Counted from the stretch's first letter, positions 41,401 through 53,999 are shown. The stretch: DNA of 64,000 nucleotides from Plantago ovata (GCA_028274465.1 CM051458.1:29648692-29712691), one strand, 5' to 3'. Notes: generated from the letters alone by a model not told the origin. Program-made: numbers and translations.

Positions 41401-43723
41401 AGCTGGGGTAGCATCCTCCATTTGTTCATCCTGAAATAAATTAAAATTAGACACAAGTACTAAGCTGTCAAACTTAGTTTTTATACCAAAATTATTAACT
41501 ACCTGCTGAGCAGGGAGTGTTGGTTCTGGTTCAGAGGCTTCAGCAACCATCTGACTTGTATCTTGAGAAGTCTGTAGAGATAATATAATATTAGCAAAAG
41601 AATAAGTTTCAGAATTTGAAGTTTTACTGATGGTTGAATTAACTACCTGCTGAGGAAGGACAGGTTGTGGCTCAGTCCTTTCAGCATTAACAGTTTCTTC
41701 AGTTTCTTGGACTGTTTCTTCAGCAGACTTCTGATTTTGCTCTAACTGAGAAAGCTGTGAGGTTTCAACAATCTCCCTTGTCTCTGAATTGACAAGTTGA
41801 GCAGAAGCATCTTGACCTTTAAGCTCACTGCTTGTCATGAAGAGTTCAATTGACTTGTTGGATGATTCTTCAATCTCCAACTCCATTTGTTTGCTTAAAT
41901 CTTCCAGTACAAGCTGGACTTTGTCAATTGAAGTCTTGGGTGAACTTGGGCCAGCATTCTCAGCATCAAGAGATGCGTCTTTGAAGGATGCTTCTTGAGT
42001 TTCAGCAACTTCAGGAACTGGTACCATTGCTATCTCAGCAACTGGTCCATCAGCAAGCTGGGTTTCAGCAACTTGATGAGTTGCTTGTTGAGCAACCATC
42101 TGTTCAGCAGCATCAGCAAGTGCCGCTCTTTGCATATCAGCAGCAATGTTGCTTACTGGTTCCATGGTTTGATCATCTAGATTATCTACAAAGTAGATAT
42201 CTGGGACTTGGGCAGGAATTTCATTTCCACTACCTTGTGGTCTATTCTCAGTAGAGTTATCAACGTTAAGTTGATTGTTGAAGGCTTCCGCAAACACTTC
42301 AACATTGCTGATGTATGTTTCAGTAATTATTTCAGCAACATCTACTGGCAAATGCGTTTCAGCATTTGTCTGGGAATTGACTGAGGAGTCTTGGACATTG
42401 GGGACTGACTGAGAAGCCAGTGTCTTCTTTCTTTTGTTACTTGTCCGTTTCCTCTTAGGTACGGGATTTGCTGATGACGCTGCAGTCTGAGTGTCATCAT
42501 CAGCTTTCCTCTTTCTTCTTTTAGATTTCTCCAGTTTCCCAGAGTCATCTATTGTTGCATTTTCAGCAACGGCTGTTGTACACGTACCTTGTTGATTTTC
42601 TACAGCAGTTTCATTTGTGTTACCACCACCAACAGCAGTTTCATCTCTAAGTTGCTGAGTGGTAACATCTGCAGCTGTTGTATACCTTTCTTGCTGGCTT
42701 GTGCTGACAACATTTGCAGTTGTTGTCTTCTTGGTTTCTTACCAGCAATCTTAGGTACATTCTGCTTGTAGAAAGATCTTCCCACATTGCACACAGATTT
42801 CTTGATTGGCAATGGGTTTCTTAGCTGAATCCTGAAATGTTCAAGGATATAGCATATCTTGATTCCATACATAACTGGAAAGGAAGGTGAGACCTTGTTG
42901 TCTTCTACCTTTACCTTAAACTTAGTAACACAATCAACAAGCCTGTTGAAAATGTACTTAGCCCAGTTAAGTTCCGATTTATTCTCATGGATATGCATCA
43001 GCAATGGCCATCTTCTCAGGCCTACTTGGTCAATTCCTCCAACTTGGGAGTCAAGAACTTTAATCAGTAGCAGAGCTACTAGACCAAGTGAAGGACAGAG
43101 ATGCTTTCTCTTAACGTGCTTTGTCCAAGTCACGGGAGCTATCTCGCCTTTCTTCATTTTTGCATTTCTGACGTCACTGTAGAAAGCTTCAATTTCTTCG
43201 TCAGTGGCAGTGACGTCGTCTTCAGTTCCATTGGTTGGAATCTGAAAAATCTCCGCTAAATCAGTCCATTTCAGGACGATTTGCGTGTTCTGAACATAAG
43301 TAAGGATCACTTTTTCAGTGACTCCATTACTGTCTGTAAGGGACTGGATTTCTGCATTGTTGTAGAACTCCATAGTATCAATCATGCTCACTTGCTTAGT
43401 GCGAGCAGAGATAAAGTTCATGAGGCCTTGCTGCTTGATGAACTCAAGCGCCTCTTCATTTTGGTCATCAAGTTCTTGTTCATAAAAGTACCTAATGTAC
43501 TTTTCTTTTGCAAATCCTCCCCATTGCATCAACATCTCACACTTTGCAGTGTCAAGATATGACGGAGGCATAGGTTTTTCAGTGATTCGGTCGTTTTTCA
43601 ACACAACTTTCGTTGTGTTTTGGGTCAGAGAAGTCACCGGAGCAGTCACCGGAGCATGCCTGTTTCAGCACTGTCAACCTTTGACGATTTTGAGGACTTA
43701 GATGACTGTCTCTTGGGAGCCAT
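38431..43723 (-). pseudogene. ORF2 of copy D, nearly intact
   Basis: The ATG at 43723 starts MAP plus a Ser/Lys-rich segment, and the stop is at 38431. Two frameshifts (near 43655 and 42740) interrupt the N-terminal fifth. From 42351 to 38431 the frame is open for 1,306 codons. The globular N-terminal domain (42790-43649), basic clusters (KRKRTSNKRKK-like, about 42430), VAET-type repeats, the acidic tract (about 40740-40840), the coiled coil (39520-39800) and the C-terminal domain (38440-39120) are collinear with copy B. The three intron-like cassettes are at 41572-41646, 41431-41502 and 41278-41352, all free of stops. A TTGEP/VES-type repeat expansion near 40200-40360 is special to this copy. 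The function is unknown. Confidence 0.8.
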
Positions 43724-44151
43724 TTCTTTATATAGAGCAAGAAATTGTACGAAAAAGATAGTTTGCTTTTTGATCGGAGGTACAGTAGTTTCAGGCTAGA
43801 AATTGCAGAGAAAGGAAATGTGAGTTAAAGAATTTTGTCATTTCTCTAACTCCTTCTTTATATAGTGTCTCTGGTGTGTGAGAAAACTCAATCGATTTGA
43901 GTTCTCAGCAAGGGTAAAACAGAGAAACACTGGAGATAGTGGAGCCTTTGCATTGAATGCGTAGTGGCCCCTAACTAAAACCGTCAGAGCACTCTCTCTC
44001 TTTGTTTTGTTAGCCGTTAGATTAATAACTCCTTTTAATCAATGGCCACGATTGAATTTCATGTCATGATTTATTGCGAGTTTATCTGTGCCAGCTTAAC
44101 GTCACAAATGATTATTACCGAAGTAATAGGGATAGATTGCTTGCTGAAATT
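43724..44151 (-). promoter_or_regulatory. Promoter-like region upstream of ORF2, copy D
   Basis: TATATAAA (43856-43863, minus strand) lies about 135 nt before the ATG. Upstream are the GAGTTCTCAGCAAGGGTAAAACAGAG block and the AATCGTGGCCATTGAT block, shared with copies A, B and C. The palindrome is damaged here (TAGTGGCCCCTA). Confidence 0.55.
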
Positions 44152-44251
44152 NNNNNNNNNNNNNNNNNNNNNNNNNNNNNNNNNNNNNNNNNNNNNNNNN
44201 NNNNNNNNNNNNNNNNNNNNNNNNNNNNNNNNNNNNNNNNNNNNNNNNNNN
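44152..44251. other. Assembly gap (100 N)
   Basis: Exactly 100 Ns, the usual placeholder for a gap of unknown size. The sequence changes from copy D to an Athila-like element across it, so kilobases may be missing, including the rest of copy D. Confidence 0.98.
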
Positions 44252-45130
44252 AACCATAGACTCTAACATGCATCATTTTATAAGGCCTCGTGAACCGCAT
44301 GAGAGAAAACACCACATAGTGATGTCGAGACTACAAAGCTTAACTATGCACATACGAATGTGACAACCACGAGACAAGCCTCAAACTATTCCATAGAAAT
44401 GCAATGCATGGGCAATGGTAAAAAACACTTAATCTATACAATAAAAAAGTTCTAAATACTTGGCAAGAACTCCACACAACAATATGCAAAACTAGACTAA
44501 GGATGAAGCATGTGTAGAGCTCGATCCTTAGAAAGCGTAAAAACGTGCAAAGAAAGGTTTTCCATTCATGTCACGACTAAGAGATGAGAAAAATAAGTTA
44601 TTGAAATACCCCAGAGATATAGATAAACCCCCCCCCTAACCTAACCAACTTCGTCGTTCATCCGAACGTCAAAGTGGATGTGGGGTGAGAGGTTAGACTT
44701 GTACCTGTAACCTGTATCATCAAGGAAACCGTGAGAACCCAAAACAGATATAAAAATGGGTAAAAAACATAATATTGTTGCAATCGGGGGATAAAAGAGG
44801 TGTCCGGCCGAAAATATGGACATCCGAGGCACTGGTGTCCATAGACGCACACCGCCCGTGTGAGGGGCGGTCCGCTTGGGGCCACCAGAGTGGAGGGCAA
44901 GCTGCCTCTCCCAAGCGCACCGCCCCATGTGAGGGGCGGTCCGCTGGTAGGGTCAGAGTCCTAGCCCCAGATTTTGTTCCCCCGAACGCAAAAAAAGACC
45001 AATTTTTCATCTATTTAATCACAAAAAACACACAAAACAAAATTTTCAATGGATGCATGCAATGCAAGAAAGCGATAAAACTCCAGGTTGCCTCCCGAAA
45101 AGCGCCATTATTTATGAGTCTCTAACTCGA
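44252..45130 (-). other. Athila-like 3' untranslated region with GC-rich inverted repeats
   Basis: There is no coding capacity. It shares with 58330-59150 the CTCTAACATGCATCAT segment, the AGAGAAAACACCAC segment and a GC-rich block (44845-44945) with CACCGCCC and GGGGCGGTCCGC arms repeated twice. Confidence 0.6.
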
Positions 45131-45316
45131 CTTCTTCATCTTCTTCAGTTGCTACCAAGACGAGTACTAGCCTTCCCCTTCATGGATCTCTTCCTCATAC
45201 CTAGTACCTCAGAATGAGAATGACCAAACACGCAGGGCAAAAAAACCTATGGGGTGAGAATCAATCAACTGTGGATGACGATCAGAAAAAGGCTTGCAAC
45301 GTATGTTGCTTGCCAT

Positions 45317-45600
45317 CTACCTCAATAGTGCAGGTTCCCCGTAGGTGTCGATCACGGAGCGCACCTTGGTCAAGAAGGCTCGTCGCAAGAGAACTACATC
45401 ACTCATCCCATATCTTGATGCTGGCATCACAACAAAATTGGTGTAAACTGAAGTCTCACCAATCCTCATCGACACGTTCCTAACAATGCCTTCCGATCTC
45501 ACGAAGGATCCATCTGCTAACTGCACAATGCCTGTGTTTTTCTCCAGCTCTCCCAGACAACTCTTCTCGAAAACATTCATTTGGAGCACATTAGAGAATG
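45317..45600 (-). pseudogene. Athila-like protease fragment
   Basis: About 90 codons: GIVQLADGSFVRSEGIVRNV, YTNFVVMPASR and FLTKVRSVIDTYG. They correspond to the C-terminal half of an Athila-type retropepsin (compare HSVKHPVGIVEDILVKVD, PADFVIM and LLGRPFIAT in the other copy at 62607-62460). The active-site D-[TL]-G motif is not seen in frame. It is diverged and not functional. Confidence 0.55.
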
Positions 45601-46163
45601 CTCCGTATCAAGTGTAGTACGGAAATCATCGAGACCACCAATACCCAACCTTAACATCAAAGCTATCAGGAATTGGTTCAGGATCTTCATTTTCCTCATC
45701 ACTCCCTCAAATCCCAATCCCAGGCCTTTATCTTCCTCATTGGCCAGTGGGGGCTCACCTTGTGCAAAACACTTGCCTCAGCAACCTTCTTAATAGTGAT
45801 CTCAAGAGGAAGGTCTCTACCAAGTGATAGACATTGATTTCTCCGTGTTTTGGGCAACTTCCCTTCCTCCCTACTTGCTCCACGGTCTATCAACTCCTCA
45901 TCTTTTGATGCGCAAGCCTAGTACTTGCCCTCCAACTAATAAGCCGACCCTTTGTCTTTTCTGAATCCTCCTCATATCGTTTCATAAATCCCTGGGTCAA
46001 ATCTACCAATTTCTGTAAATTATCCAAGAGAGTAGCAGACTTGGATGAGATGCTTCGGCCTTAGGAGCAGGATTTTCACAATGGTCGTTTCCGTAGTTGC
46101 GATTACTACGGTCTACCCAGTAAACAAACCTTCTCGTGCTAGATCTGACTACACATATGAGCC
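45600..46163 (-). pseudogene. Athila-like gag C-terminal fragment
   Basis: The minus strand reads SNRNYGNDHCENPAPKAEAS near 46060-46130, then residues resembling the LVDLTQGFMKRYEEDSEK-type segment of Athila Gags, with frameshifts. A basic segment with LPLEITIKKVAEASVLHKV lies at 45750-45830. The 5' part is cut by the LTR of copy C at 46164. Confidence 0.5.
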
Positions 46164-47668
46164 TGTTAGGAAACTTGTAATTTTGATGAGCAATTAACCA
46201 TGCTAAATTAATGAAAGTCCAGTAACTAGTAATCTTAAGGTCCATAGGATTTAGAATTTTTAAGGACATTGTAAAAGAGAAATGTTTGCTGAAGACTTAG
46301 TGTAGGTACTAGTTAGGTGCTTTAGTTTGCTGATGATGTACTTTGTTTTACAAATGAACTATTTGAGCACTAGACCCCACTCAGAAACTTGAAGATTCGA
46401 AGATTGAAGACTTAGAAGAATTCTGAGAAAAAGTATCTACAAAGGCACATGTTGCTCAGAAAGGTGAGGATTTTGAGCAACAACTCGCATAAGTGAAAAT
46501 CTATATGACAGAGTAGGTGTGCTGCTGAACTGAGACTGACCACTGTTTTAAATACATATGTGACCTCCTTGCTGAAAGTACTTGCATTTTGGCTCCAACG
46601 TTCACATTTGAATTCGATTCAAATGAACATTAAATGCAAAGTAGTCACACGAAGAACATGAAGACTAGAAGACAAATGAAGGACGCTGCTGAAAGTACAA
46701 AAGCAAGATAGTGACATCTTAAGGAACAAAGCCTTAGAATTTGAAATTTCAAACGGCTCAATTGATTCACTATAAATAGAGGTCATCCGACATGAGTTGA
46801 AGGGTTGTCAACAACGTGATCAAACTATCACTTGTGCTTAAACACTCAATCTTCCATACTCTTTACTGCCAATTGATCTGTTCCAGACTTAAGCTTGAAA
46901 CAAAAAGTTCTTGTGAAGAAGTAAACATTCACGGCTAAGAATTAGTTATGTGTTCTTTCTTTCGAACAAGAACAGTCTTGACACCAGAAACAACTTAACT
47001 TGCTTACTGAAAAGTATTACAAGTTGTGTTTCTTTTGATAACTTGTTATAGCTGAAAAAGTTATATTCAAGCGATCTCATCCCAAACCTCTCTAACTGAA
47101 ACAAACCTTTTTCAGGCGTGAAATTCTGGGGGAATTAATCAAGCATTGTGTTGCTGATTATAAGTCCCAAGTTTGGTGGAGAACAAGGTTACAGTCTCTA
47201 GTTAGGTTGGGAAACAAAGCAAGTGTGCTTTGGTTTCTGAAGAACATTTTAGATAGGATTTATAAGGAACCTCAGTCTTATCTTAGTGGATTAAGTCCTT
47301 GGAAGGACAAAGTGGATTAGTTGAGAGATTACGCCACTCTCAGTTACCACTATAAAAGAGTTTGTGTGATTTACTTTACCGCATTTAGTTTTTAGCAAGC
47401 TTTACTTATTGTACACTGCCACTCTTTCACTTGCTGAAACTAGCACTCTCTGAAAAGCACTTATTGTATAAAGACTTCCGCACTCTGTTTTTAAAGTACC
47501 AGTAAAACTCATTACTGAAGTAACTAGTACTTGCTGAGGAAGTTAAGTACCAGCAAACTCATTACTGAAAAGTAATAAGCACTTGCTGAGAAAGTTTTTA
47601 AACGATGAAATTTTGAAAAGACTATTTCCCCCCCCTCTAGTATTTTCTTGTTGTTAAAGGGACCACCA
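46164..47668 (+). mobile_element. 5' LTR of copy C
   Basis: It runs from TGTTAGGAAAC to GGGACCACCA (1,505 bp; the last bases are changed from AACA). The TATA box is at 46771-46778. It has two U5 units with ATTACT/AGTAAT hairpins, one of them damaged. The C-run before the end is CCCCCCC. Confidence 0.9.
46771..46778 (+). promoter_or_regulatory. LTR TATA box, copy C
   Basis: TATAAATA following CAC and preceding GAGGTCATCC. Confidence 0.7.
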
Positions 47669-47670
47669 AG

Positions 47671-47682
47671 TGGTATCAGAGC
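47671..47682 (+). promoter_or_regulatory. Primer binding site of copy C
   Basis: TGGTATCAGAGC starts two bases after the LTR end. It is the initiator Met tRNA complement. Confidence 0.92.
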
Positions 47683-47777
47683 TGGAGTTCTTTAACCTTC
47701 AGCACTGAACCTAGATCCCCTTAGGTGTTTTCATAAATCACTTTCACTTGATCAGTTTGGTAGTCTTTTGCTGACAG

Positions 47778-50180
47778 ATGTCGTTAGGAGACGCTCCCTT
47801 GTTGAAGCTGGAGAATTATGAAAAATGCGAAACAACATGATGCTGCATCTTGAGGCCATTAGTGATGAATGGTTACTGTCATAAATGATGGACCTATGAG
47901 GATCACTAAACTTGAGAGAAGTTTTCCTCACAAAACCACAGAGGCTGGAAAGGAAACTATCTTAGGTGAACCAGTCGATACTGTTGTTCCAAAACCAAGA
48001 GAGAAATGGACTTCCGACGAAGCCAAAAGATTCCGTCTTGATGGCCAAGCAAGAAACATCATTATTCGATCAACTCCAGATACTATACAGTGCAAACTGT
48101 GGGGTGCCAAAACTGCTAAGGAAGCTTGTGAAAATGGTTCAAGATCATTGTGCTGGATCTGACAAAACCAAGGAAAACAAACTCGAAGTGCTAAGTTGAA
48201 GTTCCAAAACTTTAAACAAGGTACAAATGAGTCACTAGAGGACTTGGATTTCAGATTCACAACTCTAGTGAGTGAGATGGCTGCCTTAGGAGTTGGAAAC
48301 CTTTATTCATATTCTGAGAAGGTGAAACCATTATTAGAAGTTTGAACCAAGAGTGGATCCATACTCATAATTTCTACTATAATTAAGAATGCCAAATATC
48401 ACACCAACAGAGTTGTTCTCTCATCTTGCTACTGTCAATTACGAGACAAAGCAAAGAGAAAATGTGTTTGCTGAAAAATCACAAAACATTGTTGTTGCCA
48501 CAAGACGTCATCTTCTGAAAAGAAGAATGATAAAGAGTCTGCTGATGAAAATACTCTAGTTGTTAGAAACATGAAGAAATTCATCAGTAAGGAATTTGAA
48601 AGGCGAAAAGCAAAAGAGAAGCTGAAAAAGCATCTTGCTAACAACTACCATAAATACAAGAATGAAGCTAGCTCGCTGAACAAGCAAGCTCAGCAAGCAA
48701 ATTCATCTGAAGAACCAGCAGTTGGCAATGATCTCTTTTATTGCAAAAAGCCTGGACACTTCAAAGCAAATTGTCCTTTGCTGAAAGGCAAATCTGCTGA
48801 AAAGAAGAAGAAGTTCAAAAGGGCTTTGATTGTTGAAGAAAAGAAAAGCTTCAAGCAAAAATCGATTCGCTTTGCATTGATACAAGCTCTGAAGACAGTG
48901 AGGTAGAGAGTTCAGACACTGAAGAAGAAGAATCCACTCTTGACGTAGAGATTGGCAAGGAAGTTGTGTGGAATAGCTATGGAAGCTTAACCAGATGTGT
49001 CAAACTACGAATTCTGCCTCATGGCCAGTCAGGTAAATTGTCCTACCTCTGACTCTGATTCAGAAAGTGAAGATGATATTGACCTTGATATAATTCAAGG
49101 AAAATCGAAAGATTTGAGAAAAACTCTGAGCAAACAGCAAGAGAAACTACAAAGTGCTGAAACTCTGACTAAGCAAACTACTGAAAAGTATGTTTTGCTG
49201 AAAGAAGAATCAGAAAAGAAGGATGCTGAAATATTGCATCTCAAAAAGTTAATTGCTGAAGCTACAAAGAAGAATTCTCAAATGGCAATAGAATTGGAAA
49301 GTATCAGTCCTCAATTCTAAAGTTACTTGCTGAAATACAAGAAATGAAAAGATGAAAATAACTTCTTCAATCTTATGTTGATGCGAGTAACACGCTGAAC
49401 TAAACTCTTATCTGAGAGACCCATCTCAGAAAAGGTTTAGGTGCAACGTATGAAGGTGATGAGTGTAATCTCTGAGTAAAGACAATCACCAATTACCTTT
49501 GTTCGTGCAACTGATAGTGGTCAACCAGAACTCTAACAGATTGGTCAATCTAAGGATGCTGAAATATGCAATCAAGTACCTACGACCATAAAGCCCGCTG
49601 TTGCTACTCAAAGTAACAAGACTTTAAAAGGAAAACCGGTTGTTGAAAAGCAACTGTTAAGAAAAATGATGTTGTAAAGCATTCCGCCAAACAAGTCGCT
49701 GAAAAGCAATTTGTTAAGACAAAAGTAATATTACTAAAAGTAATCAGAAGACCTTTGCTGACAAACCTGAATCAAGTAAGGTTGCTGAGACAAAAGCTCA
49801 ACATTCTCCGAAAAGTGGACTTGGTTTCAAAACCAAGCAAAGTCAATTTTTTTCATGAGTATAAGCAAAGTCATCAAAGATACTTCAAAGAGATGAAAAA
49901 AACAAAGCCTAAGAGTTCTGACAAAACTCAAAACCGCTAGGACTAGAAGGAACCTTGCCAGAAAAGAACTTACTGAAAAGTATGTTGAACAAAAATGTCA
50001 ACCAAGCAAGACAGACCACATCAGAAAAGTGGACTTGATTAGCAATAATCAAAAGTCTTTCGGTTCAAAACCTTCTAGTTCATTAGCAAGTAGAAAACAA
50101 GTCAAAGTTGAAAAACTCAAACTTGGGTTTCCGCTGGACGCTTTCTTGAACATGTTAATGGACATCCAATATTGGATAAT
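47778..50180 (+). pseudogene. Gag of copy C, heavily frameshifted
   Basis: The ATG at 47778 starts MSLGDAPL. Single-base losses or gains, for example near 47827, 47867, 48130, 48195, 48325, 48386 and 48500, break the UBN2-type domain. KKFISKEFERRKAKEKLKKH, and a zinc knuckle in which the first Cys codon is deleted (DLFYCKKPGHFKANC), lie at 48571-48780. The coiled coil (SKQQEKLQSAETLTKQTTEK) spans 49110-49310. The tail runs to GHPILDN-type sequence and TAA near 50180. No functional product is possible. Confidence 0.8.
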
Positions 50181-51453
50181 TAACTTGTTTGCTCTTGATT
50201 GTGCAAACTTTAGCCACGGAGACAAACAATGCAATTTGGCACTTTGACAGTGGTTGTGGAAAGCACATGACGGGCAACAAGTAAAACCTTATAAACTATG
50301 GACGGTGTTCTAAAGGTCCAAAATAAGGTTTTGCTGGTGGAGGCTTTGGTTCTACTAAAGTTATGATGACGTGAAGTTAGGATGCATTACCATTTCAGGA
50401 GTTCTTTATGTCAAAAATCTTAAGTTTAACCTTTTCAGCATGAGTCAATTCGCTGACAAAGGTTACTTCATCAAAATCAAAGTGATGAATGTAAACTTAT
50501 AGACTTTGAGACAAAGAAGGTTATTATGGTTGCTAGAAGATCAGGAGGTTTATACACCGTAGATTGGTCTTCAGCAATCGTTGAAAAATGCCTTGTCCCA
50601 GATCATGATTGCCTTGCTGAAAGAGCATGGTTATGGCATAAACGAACAAGTCACCTAAACTTCAAGACGCTGAATAAGCTGTCTAAAAAGGCACTTGTAG
50701 TTGGATTACCTAAGGTTACTTTTAAGAAGGATGGTGTTTGCAATGCATGTCAGGAGGAAAGCAAACCAAATCTTCTTTCAAGAACAAGGCAGTACCGTCA
50801 ACTACAAAACCTTTACAACTCTTGCACATGGACTTGTTTGAATCTTCTTCAACAAGCTATGCTGGCAAGAAGTATGGTCTGGTGGTGGTAGATGACTATT
50901 CAAGATTCACTTGGGTAGTATTTATCAAGCACAAGTCTGAAACAAGGACTGAAATACCTAACTTGCTGAACAAGCTTGAAGTCATGAAAAATGACAAGGT
51001 AAAAGTCATAAGAAAAGACCATGGTACTGAGTTTGTAAACCAGAACATAACTGAGTATTGCACTTCAAAGGCATACAACATCAGTTATCCTCAGTAAGGA
51101 CACCTCAACAAAATGGTGTTGCTGAAAGGAAGAATCGTACCCTTAAGGAAGCAGCTAGAACGATGCTTGCTGACACTAAAATAAGTGAAGCTTATTGGGT
51201 TGAAGCGATTAATACCGCCTGCTATACTCAAAATATATGTTTGATAACTATGGAATACAACAAAACTCCCTCTGAGTTATTTGTTGGAAGACCTCCTAAT
51301 ATCACCCATCTAAGAGTATTTGGTTGCAAATGCTTTGTTCTTAATCATGGTAGAGAATACTTAAGAACATTTCAACCAAAGGCAGACGAAGCGATTTTTC
51401 TTGGTTACTCCTTGCATAGTAAAGCTTATAGAGTTTACAACAAAAAGGCATAA
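50181..51453 (+). pseudogene. Copia protease and integrase, copy C
   Basis: The protease active site (FDSGCGKHMTG, near 50245) is out of frame with its surroundings. From 50526 the frame is open: LWHKRTSHLNFKTLNKL (GAG-pre-integrase), LHMDLFESSSTSYAGKKYGLVVVDDYSRFTW (first Asp), KDHGTEFVNQ (second Asp) and PQQNGVAERKNRTLKEAA (Glu). One frameshift lies between the second Asp and the Glu (about 51080). The full D-D-E core is present, in contrast to copy B. A TAA/TAG-type stop follows at 51451. Confidence 0.8.
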
Positions 51454-53434
51454 AAGATCGAAGAATCAGTGCATGTTGTATTCTATGAAAAGTCACAAGG
51501 AGTTCCTGTTGAAGAAGAAATATCAGAATGTATGAAGAAGTTACTCATACACGTGCAAAGAACTGAATCTGATGCTAGGAATATCAAATCAATTGAACTA
51601 AATGATGATTCTGACAATGACTCTCCTCCCCCGAGTCATGACAAGATAAAAATAGTTCATGATAAAGAATTTCCAGCAAAAGACGCGGTTGCTCCGGATG
51701 TTGCTGAAACTATGCAACTTCCCGTGTCTGCTGCCGAGTTACCACAAACCAGCAATGTTGAACAAGCAGTTGCTGATGAACCAATTTCAGCAGAAACACA
51801 ACAAGTTACCAGTAGTACTGAGCAAGTACATGCTGAAGAGTCACATGCTGAAACACAAACTTATCCAGATCCAAAGAGCAGAAATCCTGTTAATTATGAA
51901 TTAGAGATCATCCCTCTACGGATATGATTGGTGACATTGACAAATGCCAATTGACTAGATCCAAGTATCTACTAATCAAGAACTTGCTGAAGAAGCAAAC
52001 ATCATTGAAGTAGAAGCTTTGTTCTCTTGGTTTGTTTCAAAAATTGAACCCAAGACCATAGAAGAAGCTTTAAAGCATTCTGAATGGATCAAGGCAATGC
52101 AAGAAGAACTGGATCAATTTGAAAGGAACAAAGTCTGGAAACTTGTACCCCTTGCTTAAGGAAAGAAAGCAATTGGTACAAAGTGGGTGCTCACAATGAC
52201 TTCATTGTTTATTAAATGGATGTTAAAAGTGCATTCCTAAATGGTGAACTTGTTGAAGACGTTTACTTGGAACAGCCCCCTGGCTTTGAACTTCCCTCAG
52301 AAACCAAGATGGTATACAAGTTTCAGAAAGCTGTATATGGTCTAAAACAAGCACTAAGAGCTTGGTATGATACCTTAGCTAAGTTCTTGCTGGATAATGG
52401 TTTCAAGAAAGGTGAAGTTGACAAAACCTTATTTACCATGAACCATGATGGTAAAATACTCTTAGTCCAGATTTATGTGGATGACATAATATTTGGATCT
52501 AAGGACAAACAACTTGTGATGATTTTGCCCAACTCATGACAAACAAGTTTGAAATGAGTATGATGGGTAAATTGAATTATTTCCTAGGATTGCAAGTCAA
52601 GCAACTCAAAGATGGAATATTCATAAATCAAGCAAAGTATGCAAAGGAAATGCTCATAAAGTTCAGGATCAAAGAGGGAAAAACCTGAAAAGATCCCTAT
52701 GAGTGTTGGTACCAAATTAGGCTATACTAAACAAGATAAGAGTGTTGATGAACACAAGTATAGGAAGCTCATTGGCTCCTTGTTGTATATAACAGCAAGT
52801 AGACCTGACATTCAGTATGTTGTTTGTGTGTGTGCAAGATTCCAATCTGATCCATGAGAATCACACTACAAAAAGGCACTTAAGATACTGAAATATGTCA
52901 AAGGTACAGTCAATGTTGGATTATGGTATCCAAAAGATTCTGGATTGGAATTGGTTGGTTATTCTGATGCTGATCATGGAGGATCAACTCTTGATAGAAA
53001 ACGTACTTCTGGAACTTGTCAGTTTCTAGGTACAAGATTAATATCATGGTTCAGCAAGAAGCAAACGTGTGTTGCCAATTCATCCACTGAATCTGAATAC
53101 ATTGCGGCTTCTTGTTGCATAGCTCAAATCCTATGGATTCAGCAACAATAAGAGATTATGGTATTTAGATTATGGTATTTCTGCAAAGAAAACACCAATC
53201 TTTTGTGATAATACAAGTGCTATTTCTATCACACAAAATCCTAAGTTCCACTCAAGGACAAAGCACATTGATATTAGACATCATTTCATTAGAGATCATG
53301 TGGAAAAAGGAGACATTGAGGTTGTAAAAGTAGGTACTGATGATCAACTTGCTGACATCTTTACCAAGCCCCTACCAGATAATAGGTTCGCAATGCTAAG
53401 GTATAACCTTGGATTGATTGAACTACCTCAATAA
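51454..53434 (+). pseudogene. Pol linker, RT and RNase H of copy C, with RT deletion
   Basis: An acidic linker with SAETQQ and HAEE units (51469-51900) precedes RT. At 52183-52190, GTGGGTG is joined directly to CTCACAATG. Copy B has about 154 more bases here (21018-21171), which encode the first RT block with KARLVAQGY and [33 protein letters not shown] and catalytic YVDDIIFGS (near 52480) remain. RNase H has [26 protein letters not shown] and [22 protein letters not shown]. The stop is at 53432-53434. Confidence 0.8.
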
Positions 53435-53445
53435 AAAAGGATACA

Positions 53446-53830
53446 TTTGGTGGATTGCTGAAACAGGCATTCTGCAAGCCATTGTTTGCGTATATGTGTT
53501 CTTTAAAGTCCCTTCCACTGATTTCTCTAAAAAAAATGATTGTACACTACATGTTTGCTGAAACTGGCATTCAACAAAGTAATTCCTCCAAACCGGGTAT
53601 TGGTTAGGAAACTTGATCACTTGCTGAGATGGGTACTCAGTAAAGAAAAACTTTAAAGATTGCTGAAACTGGCATTCAGACAATCAAAGATACTGAAACA
53701 TGTATTCAAGTATTAAAAGAAAAATCTGAGACGGGAACTCAGCAAAGAGCAAGAATACTTCGCAGATTTTACCTAAGGATATCTCAATATAAAAAATAAT
53801 TTGCTGAGACGGGAACTCAGAAATGTCTTT
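53446..53830 (+). repeat. Short-hairpin array between pol and ORF2, copy C
   Basis: The same modules as in copy B, for example TTGCTGAG with loop ATGGGTA and CTCAG near 53622, CTGAG with loop ACGGGAA and CTCAG near 53728 and 53806, and TTGCTGAA with loop ACTGGCA and TTCAG near 53661. The loop keeps the pattern AYNGGNA. Confidence 0.75.
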
Positions 53831-53999
53831 TACCTTAAAAAAATGAGATATTTGATTAAGGGGGAATTTTCAGCAAATATAAGGCTTGTTACTTGAAAAG
53901 GTAAGTGCTAAAGTCAGATTGAATAAAATCGCTGAAAAGATTCTTATTTACTTCAGGAAGCAATTAGCGTTGGAGTAAAAGAGATCAAATCCCGTGAAT

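Larger units (their letters stand above)
36433..44151 (-). mobile_element. SIRE/Maximus-like copia element, copy D (cut by the assembly gap)
   Basis: Copy D is a minus-strand element. Only its 3' part is present: 3' LTR, PPT, ORF2 and the promoter block. The hairpin array, pol, gag and 5' LTR should lie to the right but are lost at the N-run. It inserted into the copia LTR at 35972-36432. Its ORF2 is the most intact stretch in the window (1,306 codons open). Confidence 0.85.
44252..46163 (-). mobile_element. Athila-like gypsy element, deletion derivative without RT/integrase
   Basis: Read on the minus strand, gag C-terminal sequence (46163-45900) and protease (about 45600-45317) are followed after about 190 bp by 3' untranslated sequence (45130-44252). 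That sequence is collinear with 58330-59150 of the second Athila-like element. RT, RNase H and integrase, about 3 kb in the other copy, are absent. The right end is interrupted by SIRE-like copy C, and the left end runs into the gap. It may be a non-autonomous family member or a deleted copy. Confidence 0.65.

Noticed and set aside
44042..44315. Open frames running across the N-run
   Set aside because: They consist mainly of unknown residues translated from 100 Ns and are not evidence of a gene.
47671..47682. Possible tRNA gene at the TGGTATCAGAGC segment
   Set aside because: Only the primer-binding complement of the tRNA 3' end is present; there is no cloverleaf.
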